Shown: positions 17,497-26,540 of the stretch, piece by piece
Layout: every line of letters starts with the position of its first letter
How positions within the stretch are numbered: position 1 is the stretch's first letter
DNA from: Croceitalea rosinachiae
Lineage (GTDB): Bacteria > Bacteroidota > Bacteroidia > Flavobacteriales > Flavobacteriaceae
Length of the DNA stretch: 64,000 nt
Assembly (NCBI RefSeq): GCF_031846445.1
Contig: NZ_JAVRHR010000001.1
Location: 372,001 to 436,000, forward strand
Reading direction: 5' to 3'
Made by a program: the position numbers and the translations under genes
The notes under the pieces: model-generated
Seen by the model: only the letters and a program-made list of their open reading frames with translations
Database searches by the model: none
What the model was told of the DNA's origin: nothing

Positions 17497-18954
17497 ATGC
17501 TAAAACAACACTTACAATTTAAACTTTCCCAAAAACTTTCTCCGCAGCAGATTCAATTGATGAAGTTGATACAATTGCCCACGCAGGCATTTGAGCAACG
17601 TTTGAAACAAGAATTGGAAGAAAACCCGGCATTGGAAAGTGGTAAAGAAGAAAGTGAAGTTTTAGATGATCCATACGAAGATGCCTTTGATGAACTAGGA
17701 GACACTGAAACCATTTCCGCTGATGATATAAACATTGATGATTATTTGAGTGATGATGAAGTTCCTGATTATCGTACACAAGTTAATAACTATAGTGCTG
17801 ATGATGATGAAAAAAGTGTTCCTTATGCTGCAGGTATTTCTTTCAATCAATATTTATTAAATCAACTCAATACGGTTTATTTAACTGATGAGGAATGGGC
17901 TATTGCCGAGTTTTTGGTAGGTAGTGTGGATGAAAGTGGTTACATCAGAAGGCCATTAACCGATATTATGGATGATTTGGCTTTCACTCAAAATATCTAT
18001 ACCGAAGAAGAAGTTATAGAAAAAGTCTTGAAGGTGGTCCAGTCATTAGATCCGCCCGGAGTAGCAGCTAGAAATTTAGATGAGTGCCTTATCATTCAAT
18101 TGCAGCGGAAAGAAACCCATCCAGCTATTGAACTTGCCACTTCAATTTTGAAAAAATCATTTGATCAATTCACAAAAAAGCATTACAAAAAACTAATCTT
18201 AAAGCACAACATTTCTGAAGACGAGTTGAAAGATGCTATCAACGAAATTGAAAAATTAAACCCTAAACCTGGTGGTTCATATTCGGGGAATACGCGAATG
18301 ATAGAACATGTAGTACCAGATTTTTCTATCAAAATAGTAGACGGAGAGTTAGAACTGACTTTGAACGGTCGTAATGCACCCGAGCTTCATGTATCTAAAG
18401 ATTACAATAACATGCTTCAGGGATATAAAGATTCAAAAGAAAAGTCGAAGTCACAAAAAGACACTGTATTATTCATCAAGCAAAAATTAGATGCTGCTAA
18501 ATGGTTCATTGACGCCATTAAGCAAAGGCAACAAACATTATTTGTTACCATGAATTCTATTATGCATTATCAAAAAGAATACTTTTTAACAGGTGATGAA
18601 CGAAAGCTACGCCCTATGATTCTTAAAGATATTGCGGACCAAATCAATATGGATGTATCAACAGTTTCTAGGGTGGCAAACAGTAAATATGTTGATACAC
18701 CCTATGGTACAAAATTGATAAAGGAATTTTTCTCTGAATCTATGAAAAATGAACAAGGAGAAGATGTTTCAACAAGAGAAATCAAAAAAATATTGGAAAC
18801 GGTTATTGGTGAAGAAGAAAAGAAAAAGCCTCTTACTGATGACAAATTAGCAAAAATATTAAAAGAAAAAGGTTATCCTATCGCGCGTAGGACAGTTGCA
18901 AAATATAGAGAGCAATTGGGCATACCAGTAGCCAGACTAAGAAAACAGATCTGA
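17497..18954 (+). CDS. rpoN: RNA polymerase sigma-54 factor
   Basis: Region I is the Gln/Leu-rich N-terminus (LQFKLSQKLSPQQIQLMKL), followed by an acidic region II (about 45-105). The core-binding domain then follows. The C-terminus has the HTH (LKDIADQINMDVSTVSRVAN) and the RpoN box ARRTVAKYRE that reads the -24 element. The length of 485 is normal. Its stop overlaps the next ATG (TGATGA arrangement at 18952-18957). No sigma-54 activator ATPase is in the window. Confidence 0.97.
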   Translation: MLKQHLQFKLSQKLSPQQIQLMKLIQLPTQAFEQRLKQELEENPALESGKEESEVLDDPYEDAFDELGDTETISADDINIDDYLSDDEVPDYRTQVNNYSADDDEKSVPYAAGISFNQYLLNQLNTVYLTDEEWAIAEFLVGSVDESGYIRRPLTDIMDDLAFTQNIYTEEEVIEKVLKVVQSLDPPGVAARNLDECLIIQLQRKETHPAIELATSILKKSFDQFTKKHYKKLILKHNISEDELKDAINEIEKLNPKPGGSYSGNTRMIEHVVPDFSIKIVDGELELTLNGRNAPELHVSKDYNNMLQGYKDSKEKSKSQKDTVLFIKQKLDAAKWFIDAIKQRQQTLFVTMNSIMHYQKEYFLTGDERKLRPMILKDIADQINMDVSTVSRVANSKYVDTPYGTKLIKEFFSESMKNEQGEDVSTREIKKILETVIGEEEKKKPLTDDKLAKILKEKGYPIARRTVAKYREQLGIPVARLRKQI

Positions 18955-19559
18955 TGAAAATCTTTTTCAAATCTTTCTCTTATCTATTTCACCCCCTGTT
19001 CATACCAATAGTTGGCACCATCTCTTATTTTATAGTGACACCTAAGTATAGCTCTCTCGAATTACAGAGTGGAAATATTCTACCTATTTTTATTTTAACC
19101 GTAATCATACCCATTATATTCTTTTTCATTCTTAAGAATCTAGGCATGATTCATTCCATTTTTGCACCAAGTATTGCAGAGCGTAAGTACCCTTTATACA
19201 TAAGTATTATACTATATATGATGATTTTATATAAAGTGATACCGCAAAATTATATCAACGAACTTTATTTCTTTTTTGTAGGTCTTGTAATTTCTTCTGT
19301 AACGCTCTTAATCCTTCTCTTCTTAAAAGTAAAAGCAAGTATTCACCTTCTAGGAATGGGCAGTATTCTGCTTTTTCTGATTGGTTTAAGCATACATTTT
19401 GAAACAAACATCACCTTTGCAATCGCAATTTTTACAGTTTGCACAGGTTTAGTAGCAACCTCACGCTTATTTATGAAAGCGCATTCTAAGGCAGAGTTAT
19501 TGGTAGGCTTTTTAGTGGGAATATGCTCCCAACTTTTCATGTTTAAGTATTGGCTATAA
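18954..19559 (+). CDS. Polytopic membrane protein, PAP2-like
   Basis: This 201-residue protein has about six membrane segments. The C-terminal part has SRLFMKAH followed by SKAELLVGFLVG, which resembles the third motif (SR-x5-H) of PAP2 phosphatases, and SIHLLG could replace the PSGH motif. The first KxxxxxxRP motif is not clear, so catalysis is doubtful. It overlaps the rpoN stop and is probably co-transcribed. It is convergent with the PorT-like gene, overlapping its 3' end by six bases. Confidence 0.6.
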   Translation: MKIFFKSFSYLFHPLFIPIVGTISYFIVTPKYSSLELQSGNILPIFILTVIIPIIFFFILKNLGMIHSIFAPSIAERKYPLYISIILYMMILYKVIPQNYINELYFFFVGLVISSVTLLILLFLKVKASIHLLGMGSILLFLIGLSIHFETNITFAIAIFTVCTGLVATSRLFMKAHSKAELLVGFLVGICSQLFMFKYWL

Positions 19560-20267
19560 AATGTAAAAAATAACTCCAACTCTTAAAGGTCTTATTCTAA
19601 TTCGCTCGCCATTTAATAATGCAGAATTTTCTAAAAGTGGATTCAAACTGTAATATAAATGAATGTTCCAGGTATTATAACCAAAGTTCAAGGTCAATCC
19701 GTATTGCCATTCAGAGATATCATTATTGCTAAAATTTAAATCATCTCTATCTCCCTCAAATCTAGAGATTGAACGTCTTGAAAAAAGATATTCTGCTTTA
19801 ATACCCGTATAAATACGCCAAAAATTGTAATCAACAGCATTTGATGTACGCCATCGTATTTCAAATGGAAATGTTATACCATGAGTTTCAAATTTACTTC
19901 TTCTTAAAACATCGCTAGATACCGAAAATTGATATACAATGTCATTTAGAGATTCCTCTGCAATAATATTGCTATAGTAAGAATTTGTGGCATACCCCAC
20001 TCCTAGTCCAAAACCAAAATTTCTACTTCTATTCATAGGTATATCCCTAATAAAACCAAACCCAATATTATAAGATAAATTTCTTTGAATACCATCTTCA
20101 GGCAAATCTGTCAGAAAATTATACGCTATTCCAGCATAAAACTGATCTTCTAAATACTTGGCATCAATAGTTGTTGATACTGCTATGCTGTCTTGCCCGT
20201 GTATAAGATTAGTTACCAATAGGGAGGAACATACCATAAAAAGTAAAATACCATTACGCTTTTGCAT
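19554..20267 (-). CDS. PorT-like outer-membrane beta-barrel protein
   Basis: The signal peptide ends near HGQ (about residue 24). The remainder has alternating aromatic/polar beta-strands with glycine-rich turns (NIGFGFIRDIPM, NFGFGLGVGYATN) and ends in a strand with a hydrophobic C-terminus, typical of 8-stranded outer-membrane proteins annotated as PorT/porin family in flavobacteria. PorT is a type IX secretion component in Porphyromonas, but assigning that role here from fold alone is not safe. It is the last gene after the second exbD pair. Confidence 0.6.
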   Translation of the reverse strand: MQKRNGILLFMVCSSLLVTNLIHGQDSIAVSTTIDAKYLEDQFYAGIAYNFLTDLPEDGIQRNLSYNIGFGFIRDIPMNRSRNFGFGLGVGYATNSYYSNIIAEESLNDIVYQFSVSSDVLRRSKFETHGITFPFEIRWRTSNAVDYNFWRIYTGIKAEYLFSRRSISRFEGDRDDLNFSNNDISEWQYGLTLNFGYNTWNIHLYYSLNPLLENSALLNGERIRIRPLRVGVIFYIL

Positions 20268-20327
20268 GGATTAAAAATAAAACAAAACCCAGTAGTGACT
20301 ATACTCCAACCGTATTTAAATCAAGTT

Positions 20328-20810
20328 TTAGGGTAAATTACTTAAAGCATCACCTTCAAAAGTGGTATAGTTAATCTTCAAAGCACCTATTTCCTTTAAT
20401 TCTTCTTTTATATCATTAACGATACCCATTTGTGTTCTTTTATCAATTTTAAGGGAAACTATCGCTACTTTTTGAAGCTGTTCGGGCATTTTTTTAAGTT
20501 CAGAGAATACATGGAATCCTACCTCGTTGACACCGGCAAAATTTCCATTTAACTGAATTCTAGACTCACTCCCTAGAACACTTTTGTATTTTTTAACCGG
20601 CGGGCCAACAACAACATCTATGACTCTATCTTGTTTATCCAACTTTTCAATTTCTTGGGCGTTGGGCAATGTATTCTCCACCAACAGGGCGTTATTTTTC
20701 ATTACGGTTACGGTCATAAAAAAGAACAATAGAATGAAAACAATATCTGGTAAAGAGGCCGTGGAAACTTGAGGTAATTTGTTTTTGTTTTTTCGCATTA
20801 TATACATCAT
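20328..20810 (-). CDS. ExbD/TolR-family biopolymer transport protein (short paralog, copy 2)
   Basis: This 160-residue protein has a short cytoplasmic N-terminus, one helix bearing the ExbD proton-pathway aspartate (SLPDIVFILLFFFMTVTVM) and a periplasmic domain. It pairs with the exbD-like gene immediately upstream (4-base gap). It is clearly paralogous to 21611-22093 (shared STASLPDIVF and INLN-KFA-VGEV-type blocks, and the ending LKxNYTTFEGDAxxNL). The first Met codons are ambiguous; MRKNK at 20798 is an alternative start. Confidence 0.88.
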   Translation of the reverse strand: MMYIMRKNKNKLPQVSTASLPDIVFILLFFFMTVTVMKNNALLVENTLPNAQEIEKLDKQDRVIDVVVGPPVKKYKSVLGSESRIQLNGNFAGVNEVGFHVFSELKKMPEQLQKVAIVSLKIDKRTQMGIVNDIKEELKEIGALKINYTTFEGDALSNLP

Positions 20811-20814
20811 TCTA

Positions 20815-21423
20815 TTATTTAGAGTTTAATTCCGCTTCAGATAAATTTTTGGGAAATAGCTCCCTAATCTTTTCGATTTTTGCTTTAAATACCGCTTTAT
20901 CCTCTTGTGACAATTTTCCATCTTCATAATCAGCCATTAAATCTTCATACGAAACTCGATATATGCGCATAGCTTCCCGGTTGCGCAGTGCATTATATGC
21001 CCCAACCAATTCATTTTGAACTGTTATATAATGACCATAGTTGGTTTCTCGAGTGTTGGATAGTGAAATGATTGCCTTTTGCGGATTATCCGAGGAGAGG
21101 TCGTCCCTATTGCCCTTGCAGTATGAACAGTATCCATCTCCAGAATATAACCTCCCATTATCTAGAAAGGCTATGGCCTCCTCTCGCAAATCTTTAATGT
21201 CCAATACTTGGCCTTCAACCAAAAGCTGATTACTACCATTTAGGTTGACTCTAAATAAATTCCTCTCTTTTATTTTTGAAGGATCATTGGTGGTAGGTAA
21301 TTTTCTGCTAAGACCTGCATCAGTTTCCAAAGTGGTCGTTACCAAGAAAAATATGAGTAATAAAAATGCAATATCCGCCATGGAACCGGCATTAACTTCT
21401 GGTGTTTCCCTTTTTATTGCCAT
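20815..21423 (-). CDS. ExbD/TolR-family protein with periplasmic CxxC (long paralog, copy 2)
   Basis: The 202-residue protein begins with EVNAGSMADIAFLLLIFFLV, where the aspartate in the helix is the ExbD signature. The periplasmic part carries C99-S-Y-C102-KG, a CxxCKG motif shared with the paralog at 22108-22716, and a conserved AIISLxNxRETxY block. It follows a terminator (21553-21582), so it starts a second unit, exbD-exbD-porT-like. Confidence 0.88.
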   Translation of the reverse strand: MAIKRETPEVNAGSMADIAFLLLIFFLVTTTLETDAGLSRKLPTTNDPSKIKERNLFRVNLNGSNQLLVEGQVLDIKDLREEAIAFLDNGRLYSGDGYCSYCKGNRDDLSSDNPQKAIISLSNTRETNYGHYITVQNELVGAYNALRNREAMRIYRVSYEDLMADYEDGKLSQEDKAVFKAKIEKIRELFPKNLSEAELNSK

Positions 21424-21552
21424 TGGTTTGTAGTTTAAAGCTTTTAATAGCTAGTGAATAACTAATTACAAGTAACTATGGTCAAATCAATAATTCAAGG
21501 TAGAATGAGTAAACGAGTATGTTCAATGAGTAAACCGTCCTATGAATACAAA

Positions 21553-21582
21553 CAAAAAAGCCTTGAACTAAAGTTCAAGGCT
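21553..21582 (-). terminator. Terminator between the two exbD pairs
   Basis: A perfect 10-bp stem (AGCCTTGAAC 21559-21568, GTTCAAGGCT 21573-21582) with a 4-base loop is followed on the minus strand by six T residues (21554-21558 region). It separates exbB-...-exbD-exbD from the downstream duplicated pair. Confidence 0.88.
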
Positions 21583-21610
21583 CCATAAATATAATTTTAG
21601 CTAACTTTTA

Positions 21611-22093
21611 CTACTGTAAATTATTGAAGGCATCTCCTTCAAAGGTTGTATAGTTAACTTTTAAGGCATTTACCTTTCGTAATTCTTGCTTAATATCAGA
21701 TATTAATCCCATATTGGCCTCTTTATCTACTTTCAATGCTGTTGTCAACACATTTTGAATTTCTTGAGGCTTTTTAGCACGCTCAGCCAAAATATAAGAT
21801 CCGACCTCACCAACACTAGCAAACTTATCGTTCAACTGAATTCTAGTTTCCGTACCATAAACACTTTCGTATTCACGTGTAGGTTTACCAGCAAATACAT
21901 AGATTACTCTATCCTTTTTTTCTAGTTTTTTGATTTCAGTAGCATTAGGTAGTGTGTTTTCCACCATAATAGAACTGTCCTTCATTACCGTAACGGTCAT
22001 AAAGAAAAACAATAACATGAAAACAATATCGGGTAATGAGGCAGTCGATACTGCAGGCAAATCACCATCTTTTTTCTTAGCAAACTTAGACAT
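21611..22093 (-). CDS. ExbD/TolR-family protein (short paralog, copy 1)
   Basis: This 160-residue ExbD has an N-terminal helix SLPDIVFMLLFFFMTVTVM and a periplasmic domain. It lies 14 bases after the long ExbD and ends the first transcription unit at the terminator. With ExbB it should use the proton gradient to energise TonB or another partner at the outer membrane. Confidence 0.9.
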   Translation of the reverse strand: MSKFAKKKDGDLPAVSTASLPDIVFMLLFFFMTVTVMKDSSIMVENTLPNATEIKKLEKKDRVIYVFAGKPTREYESVYGTETRIQLNDKFASVGEVGSYILAERAKKPQEIQNVLTTALKVDKEANMGLISDIKQELRKVNALKVNYTTFEGDAFNNLQ

Positions 22094-22107
22094 TCAATTC
22101 GTTTTTA

Positions 22108-22716
22108 TTAGTTACTGGTCGAGGTTTCTGCCTCAGATAATTTTTGTGGGAAAAGCTCTTGAATCCTCTTCACCTTATCTTTGAGCTCATCTCTAACACT
22201 ACTTGGTGTCTCTGGATTCAAATATTCAGATTCCATTTGAACAAAATCACGATTGTACAAACGCTGAGCTTCACGATTTCTCAAATCATTATAGGCTCCA
22301 ACCAATTCGTTTTGAACTGTGATATATGTTGCATACTTGGTTTCCCTATCGTTCTTAAGCGAGATAATTGCCTTTGAAGGGTTATCAGAAGAACTGGCAT
22401 CCCTTTTTCCTTTACAAAAATCACAAGAACCGTCTCCCCCGTTATCTAAAAATTCCATCGCAGCTTTTCTCAAATCTTTGATATCCATCAAAGCTTCGTC
22501 AGCTAGCAGTTGGCCATTTTTATTGATATTAACAGTGAAAATATTCTTCTGCTTAATAACTACGTCTGTATCAGGTGGTTCAATGGGAGGCAGCATTCTA
22601 TCTAACCCTGCATCTGTTTCTATGGTAGTAGTTACCAAGAAAAAGATAAGTAGTAAGAAAGCAATATCTGCCATAGAACCCGCATTAACTTCTGGCGCTC
22701 CTTTTCTTCTAGGCAT
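22108..22716 (-). CDS. ExbD/TolR-family protein with periplasmic CxxC (long paralog, copy 1)
   Basis: The 202-residue protein shares NAGSMADIAFLLLIFFLVTT with the copy at 20815-21423. It has C98-D-F-C101-KG in the periplasmic part and a charged C-terminal coiled region. It is longer than E. coli ExbD (about 140), the excess being the CxxC-bearing insert and the C-terminal helix. It is 12 bases after the small membrane protein gene. Confidence 0.9.
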   Translation of the reverse strand: MPRRKGAPEVNAGSMADIAFLLLIFFLVTTTIETDAGLDRMLPPIEPPDTDVVIKQKNIFTVNINKNGQLLADEALMDIKDLRKAAMEFLDNGGDGSCDFCKGKRDASSSDNPSKAIISLKNDRETKYATYITVQNELVGAYNDLRNREAQRLYNRDFVQMESEYLNPETPSSVRDELKDKVKRIQELFPQKLSEAETSTSN

Positions 22717-22728
22717 AATAATCTGTTT

Positions 22729-23175
22729 TTATCTTCCGATTAATTTCTTAATTCCTGGCCATATCATAAGCAATACAGCAACTAACGTCATTCCAAAAAA
22801 GACGTTTAACATCATTCCAATAGTCTTGACGGTTCCAACCTCAGGTTGAATTTCCTTACCTGCAAATACATCTACCACTGCTTGCGCTTCATCACCGCTA
22901 GATAGCGCATAGCCTATTATAAATAATACAGCAAGACCTCCAATCGCAAACAATGCCTTTTTAAGACCTCCAGGAGTAGTCATCATTTTTTTAAGTCCAA
23001 AAAACAATGCCAATACTGAGGCAGCTATTAATAATAGCCATGTTAACAAAAACATTAGATCAATTGATCCACTATTAATTGCTTCTGGATCATCACCCGA
23101 TGGCATGAAGAAAAAACTCAATGCCGCAGCGATAACTCCGATAACAATTAATACAATCTTTAATATTTTTTGCAT
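22729..23175 (-). CDS. Small polytopic membrane protein in the exbB-exbD operon
   Basis: The 148-residue protein has about four hydrophobic segments (first about residues 4-23, then 40-62, 75-92, 118-140) and no motif that I recognise. It lies between exbB and exbD, with gaps of 26 and 12 bases, a position that suggests it is part of the same energy-transducing complex. I do not assign a function. Confidence 0.7.
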   Translation of the reverse strand: MQKILKIVLIVIGVIAAALSFFFMPSGDDPEAINSGSIDLMFLLTWLLLIAASVLALFFGLKKMMTTPGGLKKALFAIGGLAVLFIIGYALSSGDEAQAVVDVFAGKEIQPEVGTVKTIGMMLNVFFGMTLVAVLLMIWPGIKKLIGR

Positions 23176-23201
23176 GATTCGATAGTTTTAAATGTTATCA
23201 A

Positions 23202-23939
23202 TTACTTCTTATGGGCAGCCAACATATCAATCAAAGAGATTGATGAGTCTTCCATATCATTCACAATACTATCAATCTTAGCAATAATGTAGTTATAGAA
23301 AATTTGAAGAATAATTGCAGTAATCAAACCAAATACTGTTGTCAATAACGCTACTTGAATATCACCAGCAATAAGTGATGCACTTAGGTTACCAACCGCA
23401 GCAATCTTTTGGAAGGCAGCAATCATACCAATTACCGTACCCATGAAACCAAGCATCGGTGCAATAGCGATAAACAGAGATAACCAAGAAACGTTTTTCT
23501 CTAATTGGCCCATTTGAACACCTCCATAAGCCACAACAGCTTTTTCAGCAGATTCTAGCCCTTCACCGATACGATCAAGACCTTGATAAAAAATTGATGC
23601 AACAGGACCCTTTGTATTTCTACAAACTTCTTTAGCAGCTTCCACACCACCTGATGCCAAAGCATCTTCGACTTGTTGTTTCAATTTACCTGAATTTGTG
23701 CTTGCCATATTAAGGTATATAATACGCTCAATAGCAACTGCTAGGCCTAAAATCAAACATAACAATACGATACCCATAAATGCTGGCCCACCTTGAATGA
23801 ACTGCTCTTTTAAAACCTGGGTAAAACCTTTGCTTGCTTCTGGTGCATCTTGTATCATTGCAGCTGAAGCTGTGCTAGTACCTAAAATAAACATTCCGGC
23901 AGTAGCCAGAGTAAAGGATATTTTTTTCATCGTGTTCAA
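23202..23939 (-). CDS. exbB: MotA/TolQ/ExbB proton channel family protein
   Basis: An N-terminal signal-like hydrophobic segment (residues ~6-26) is followed by a helix (~50-72), a cytoplasmic region and the TolQ/ExbB core. The core contains APMLGFMGTVIGMIAAFQ and LLTTVFGLITAIILQIFYNYI. The last two helices form the proton channel with ExbD. It is the promoter-proximal gene of the operon. MKKIS at 23930 is an alternative start three codons later. Confidence 0.93.
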   Translation of the reverse strand: MNTMKKISFTLATAGMFILGTSTASAAMIQDAPEASKGFTQVLKEQFIQGGPAFMGIVLLCLILGLAVAIERIIYLNMASTNSGKLKQQVEDALASGGVEAAKEVCRNTKGPVASIFYQGLDRIGEGLESAEKAVVAYGGVQMGQLEKNVSWLSLFIAIAPMLGFMGTVIGMIAAFQKIAAVGNLSASLIAGDIQVALLTTVFGLITAIILQIFYNYIIAKIDSIVNDMEDSSISLIDMLAAHKK

Positions 23940-23965
23940 ACTTAAAATTAGTTAGTTAATAATGT

Positions 23966-23995
23966 TAAAGATATAAAAATTTCGCAATTAACAAA
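23966..23995 (-). promoter_or_regulatory. Primary promoter of the exbB operon
   Basis: On the minus strand TTTG (23995-23992), an 18-base spacer and TATCTTTA (23973-23966) match the Bacteroidetes -33/-7 pattern TTTG-N17-23-TAnnTTTG except for the last base. The predicted transcript begins about 20 bases upstream of the start codon. Confidence 0.6.
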
Positions 23996-24008
23996 TTTAA
24001 AAAAACAG

Positions 24009-24096
24009 CAGAGAGGAAGGGATTCGAACCCTCGATACACTTTTGGTGTATACACACTTTCCAGGCGTGCGCCTTCGACCACTCGGCCACCTCTCT
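24009..24096 (-). tRNA. tRNA-Ser (anticodon GGA)
   Basis: The minus strand folds as a class II tRNA. The acceptor stem AGAGAGG (24096-24090) pairs with CCTCTCT (24016-24010), with discriminator G at 24009. The D arm is GTGGCCGAGTGGTC, the anticodon loop CTGGAAA gives GGA, a long variable arm (GTATACACC...GTGTATC) marks serine, and the T arm is GAGGGTTCGAATCCC. The 3' CCA is not encoded (the next genomic bases are CTG). Confidence 0.96.
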
Positions 24097-24163
24097 ATTT
24101 TTAAATAGTTAGGCTGCTCAATAAACAAAAAAATAATTAGTTAATAAAATTTAACACGTTAAT

Positions 24164-25195
24164 TTAATGCATTTCTCCCCGCAGCGAAGTTTCAAATACC
24201 GTTTTAAATAAAGTGCCTGAAATATTACTACCAAGAAGATACATCGCCTTGGTTAAAGCGGCTTCTGTTGTGATATCTTTACCATCAATCAATTGTATCT
24301 GTGATAATTTTTTACTCGTTTCATAATGCCCCATAATAACACTGCCCCCAGAGCATTGAGTCACATTAATAATATGTAAGCCATTTTTTATGGCATTTTC
24401 CAACAAATCAATAAACCATATTTCTGTAGGGGCGTTCCCGGCACCATAGGTTTCTAAAATCAACACTTTCAAATTAGGTGTTCGCAATACAGCGGTCACT
24501 AAACTTTCGCTAATACCCGGAAATAATTTTAATATAGCTACATTCTCATCCATCTTTTTGTGGACATTTAGCTTAGACTTGTTCTTTGATAGCTGAAGTA
24601 AATATGGGTAATGCACTTTCAAATTAACACCTGATTCTATCAATGGAGGATGGTTCGGAGAATTAAATGCTTCAAAATGCTCCGCATTAATTTTTGTAGT
24701 TCTGTTACCACGATACAATTTGTATTCAAAATATAATCCAACTTCTTGAATGACTGGCCTTCCATTTTCTTGTAATGATGCAATTTGGATAGAGGTTATT
24801 AAATTCTCTTTAGCGTCCGTCCGCAAATCACCGATAGGTAGTTGAGAACCCGTGAAAATTACTGGCTTAGATAAGTTCTCCAACATAAAACTTAAAGCAG
24901 AGGCTGAGTAACTCATTGTATCGCTGCCATGAAGTACTACAAAGCCATCATGCTTTTCGTAATTAGACTTTATAATAGTTACTATTTCTGCCCAATACTC
25001 CAAATTCATATTAGAAGAATCGATCGGAGTATCGAATGATACACTTTGAATATTGCAGTCTAACTGGGTTAACTCAGGTATATGCCTTAATAATTCTTCA
25101 AAATTAAAAGCTTTTAAGGCACCTGTTTCATAATCTTTAACCATACCTATGGTTCCCCCTGTATAGATTAATAGAATATTAGCTTTCTTTTGCAT
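24164..25195 (-). CDS. ansA: Type I (cytoplasmic) L-asparaginase
   Basis: The enzyme hydrolyses asparagine to aspartate and ammonia. The first catalytic threonine is in YTGGTIGM and the second in HGSDTMSYSAS. MQKKAN at 25195 gives 343 residues without a signal peptide, the cytoplasmic type. A longer ORF reading back to 25255 runs into the preceding TatD gene (stop at 25209) and is not a likely start. The gene sits 13 bases after the TatD gene. Confidence 0.93.
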   Translation of the reverse strand: MQKKANILLIYTGGTIGMVKDYETGALKAFNFEELLRHIPELTQLDCNIQSVSFDTPIDSSNMNLEYWAEIVTIIKSNYEKHDGFVVLHGSDTMSYSASALSFMLENLSKPVIFTGSQLPIGDLRTDAKENLITSIQIASLQENGRPVIQEVGLYFEYKLYRGNRTTKINAEHFEAFNSPNHPPLIESGVNLKVHYPYLLQLSKNKSKLNVHKKMDENVAILKLFPGISESLVTAVLRTPNLKVLILETYGAGNAPTEIWFIDLLENAIKNGLHIINVTQCSGGSVIMGHYETSKKLSQIQLIDGKDITTEAALTKAMYLLGSNISGTLFKTVFETSLRGEMH

Positions 25196-25208
25196 AGTTA
25201 TACTTAAC

Positions 25209-25976
25209 TTATATTCCGAAGACTTGTTTCGAGTTTTCCGTAGTGATTTCTGCAATCAATGTTGTATCCATGCTATATATGGATTCTAATCTTTCTAAAA
25301 CCTTAATTATATATGCACTTTCATTTCTTTTACCCCGATATGGAACGGGAGCTAAATAAGGGGAATCAGTTTCTAAAACCAGATGCTTTAAATCAATTTG
25401 ACTTAAAAATTGATCTATTTTTCCATTCTTAAAAGTAGCCACCCCCCCAATGCCCAGTTTCATCTGGTATGAAATTGCTAGCTGAGCTTGTTCTAATGTT
25501 CCAGTAAAACAATGAAAAATTCCAAATAAATCATCGCTCTTTTCTTGCTTTAAAATCTCAAAGATTTCATCAAAAGCATCTCTACAATGAATTACAATAG
25601 GAAGTTTATATTTTTTTGCCAATTGAATTTGATAAACAAAAGCCTCTTGCTGTTGTTTTAGAAATGATTTATCCCAATACAAATCAATTCCGATTTCACC
25701 AATGGCGTAAAACTTTCTAGTGGCCAATTGCTCCTTAACGTGCTTTAATTCTTCAAAATAATTTTCTTTCACATGAGTAGGGTGCAAGCCCATCATTAAA
25801 AATATATTTTCAGGAAAATTTTCTTCCAAATCATACATAGACCGTGTATATGTAGAATCAATGGCGGGAATAAAAAATCGTTCAATTCCTAAATCAATCG
25901 CTTTTGAAATGACTTCGTTCCTATCCTCATCAAAAGCTTCACTATATAAATGAGTATGGGTATCGGTTATAATCAT
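25209..25976 (-). CDS. TatD-family metal-dependent hydrolase
   Basis: The 255-residue TIM-barrel enzyme has DTHTHLY (metal site 1), GEIGIDLYWD, IVIHCRDAFDE, FHCFTG and LETDSPYLAP. These are the histidines, glutamate and aspartate that hold two metal ions in TatD DNases. It is co-transcribed with the asparaginase gene. Some family members act on DNA, others on small amides, and the exact role is not determined. Confidence 0.92.
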   Translation of the reverse strand: MIITDTHTHLYSEAFDEDRNEVISKAIDLGIERFFIPAIDSTYTRSMYDLEENFPENIFLMMGLHPTHVKENYFEELKHVKEQLATRKFYAIGEIGIDLYWDKSFLKQQQEAFVYQIQLAKKYKLPIVIHCRDAFDEIFEILKQEKSDDLFGIFHCFTGTLEQAQLAISYQMKLGIGGVATFKNGKIDQFLSQIDLKHLVLETDSPYLAPVPYRGKRNESAYIIKVLERLESIYSMDTTLIAEITTENSKQVFGI

Positions 25977-26045
25977 GCTACAAAAATAGGTTTATCTTTA
26001 TCAATAATAGTGCTTAAACCCGTTCAAGAGAGCAATGAATAAATT

Positions 26046-26489
26046 ATGAAATCACTAAAAAAGTTTCTTTTATCAAAAAACTTCACAAGAATTCCCCTGG
26101 TACTAACCGAAACCAATCATTTTGAAGTTTCTGCAAAAATAAATGGTGTTTCGGGACGATTCATTTTAGATACTGGCGCATCAAACACTTGTATAGGAAT
26201 AGACAAAATCGAGTTTTTCAATCTAATTTCAGAAGCATCGGAGGTTAAAGCTGCAGGTGCTGGCGCCACCGAGATGGAAACTTTAGTTTCTAATAAAAAC
26301 AGGGTACAGCTTGGTCATTGGAGTAAAAAGAAGCAAAAAATAGTCTTATTTGACTTGGTTCATGTTAATGAAGCATTAACAGCTCATAAGGCATTACCCG
26401 TCGATGGTATTATCGGAGCAGATATTCTTAAAAAAGGAAAGGCTGTTATTGACTACGACAAGAGGTGTTTGTATTTGAGGAATAAATAA
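26046..26489 (+). CDS. Retropepsin-like aspartic protease domain protein
   Basis: The 147-residue protein is essentially one pepsin-like lobe. FILDTGASNTCI near residue 40 is the D-T/S-G active site, and DGIIGADILKK near 120 is the conserved second hydrophobic-Gly element. Retropepsins act as dimers, so a homodimer would supply two aspartates. There is no clear signal peptide, suggesting a cytoplasmic protein. It is divergent from TatD and ends at a terminator shared with odhB. Confidence 0.8.
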   Translation: MKSLKKFLLSKNFTRIPLVLTETNHFEVSAKINGVSGRFILDTGASNTCIGIDKIEFFNLISEASEVKAAGAGATEMETLVSNKNRVQLGHWSKKKQKIVLFDLVHVNEALTAHKALPVDGIIGADILKKGKAVIDYDKRCLYLRNK

Positions 26490-26522
26490 AGAAGGGGCCG
26501 TTTAAAACAGACCCTTCTTAAG
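26488..26522 (+). terminator. Bidirectional terminator between the retropepsin-like gene and odhB
   Basis: The stem AAGAAGGG (26489-26496) and CCCTTCTT (26512-26519) encloses a 15-base loop, with T-rich sequence on the plus-strand side (AGCTTTTTT) and A-rich sequence upstream for the minus strand. Confidence 0.75.
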
Positions 26523-26540
26523 CTTTTTTAATAACTCACT

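Noticed and set aside
25196..25255. In-frame extension of the asparaginase ORF
   Set aside because: It overlaps the TatD gene (25209-25976); the homologous N-terminus starts at MQKKAN (25195).
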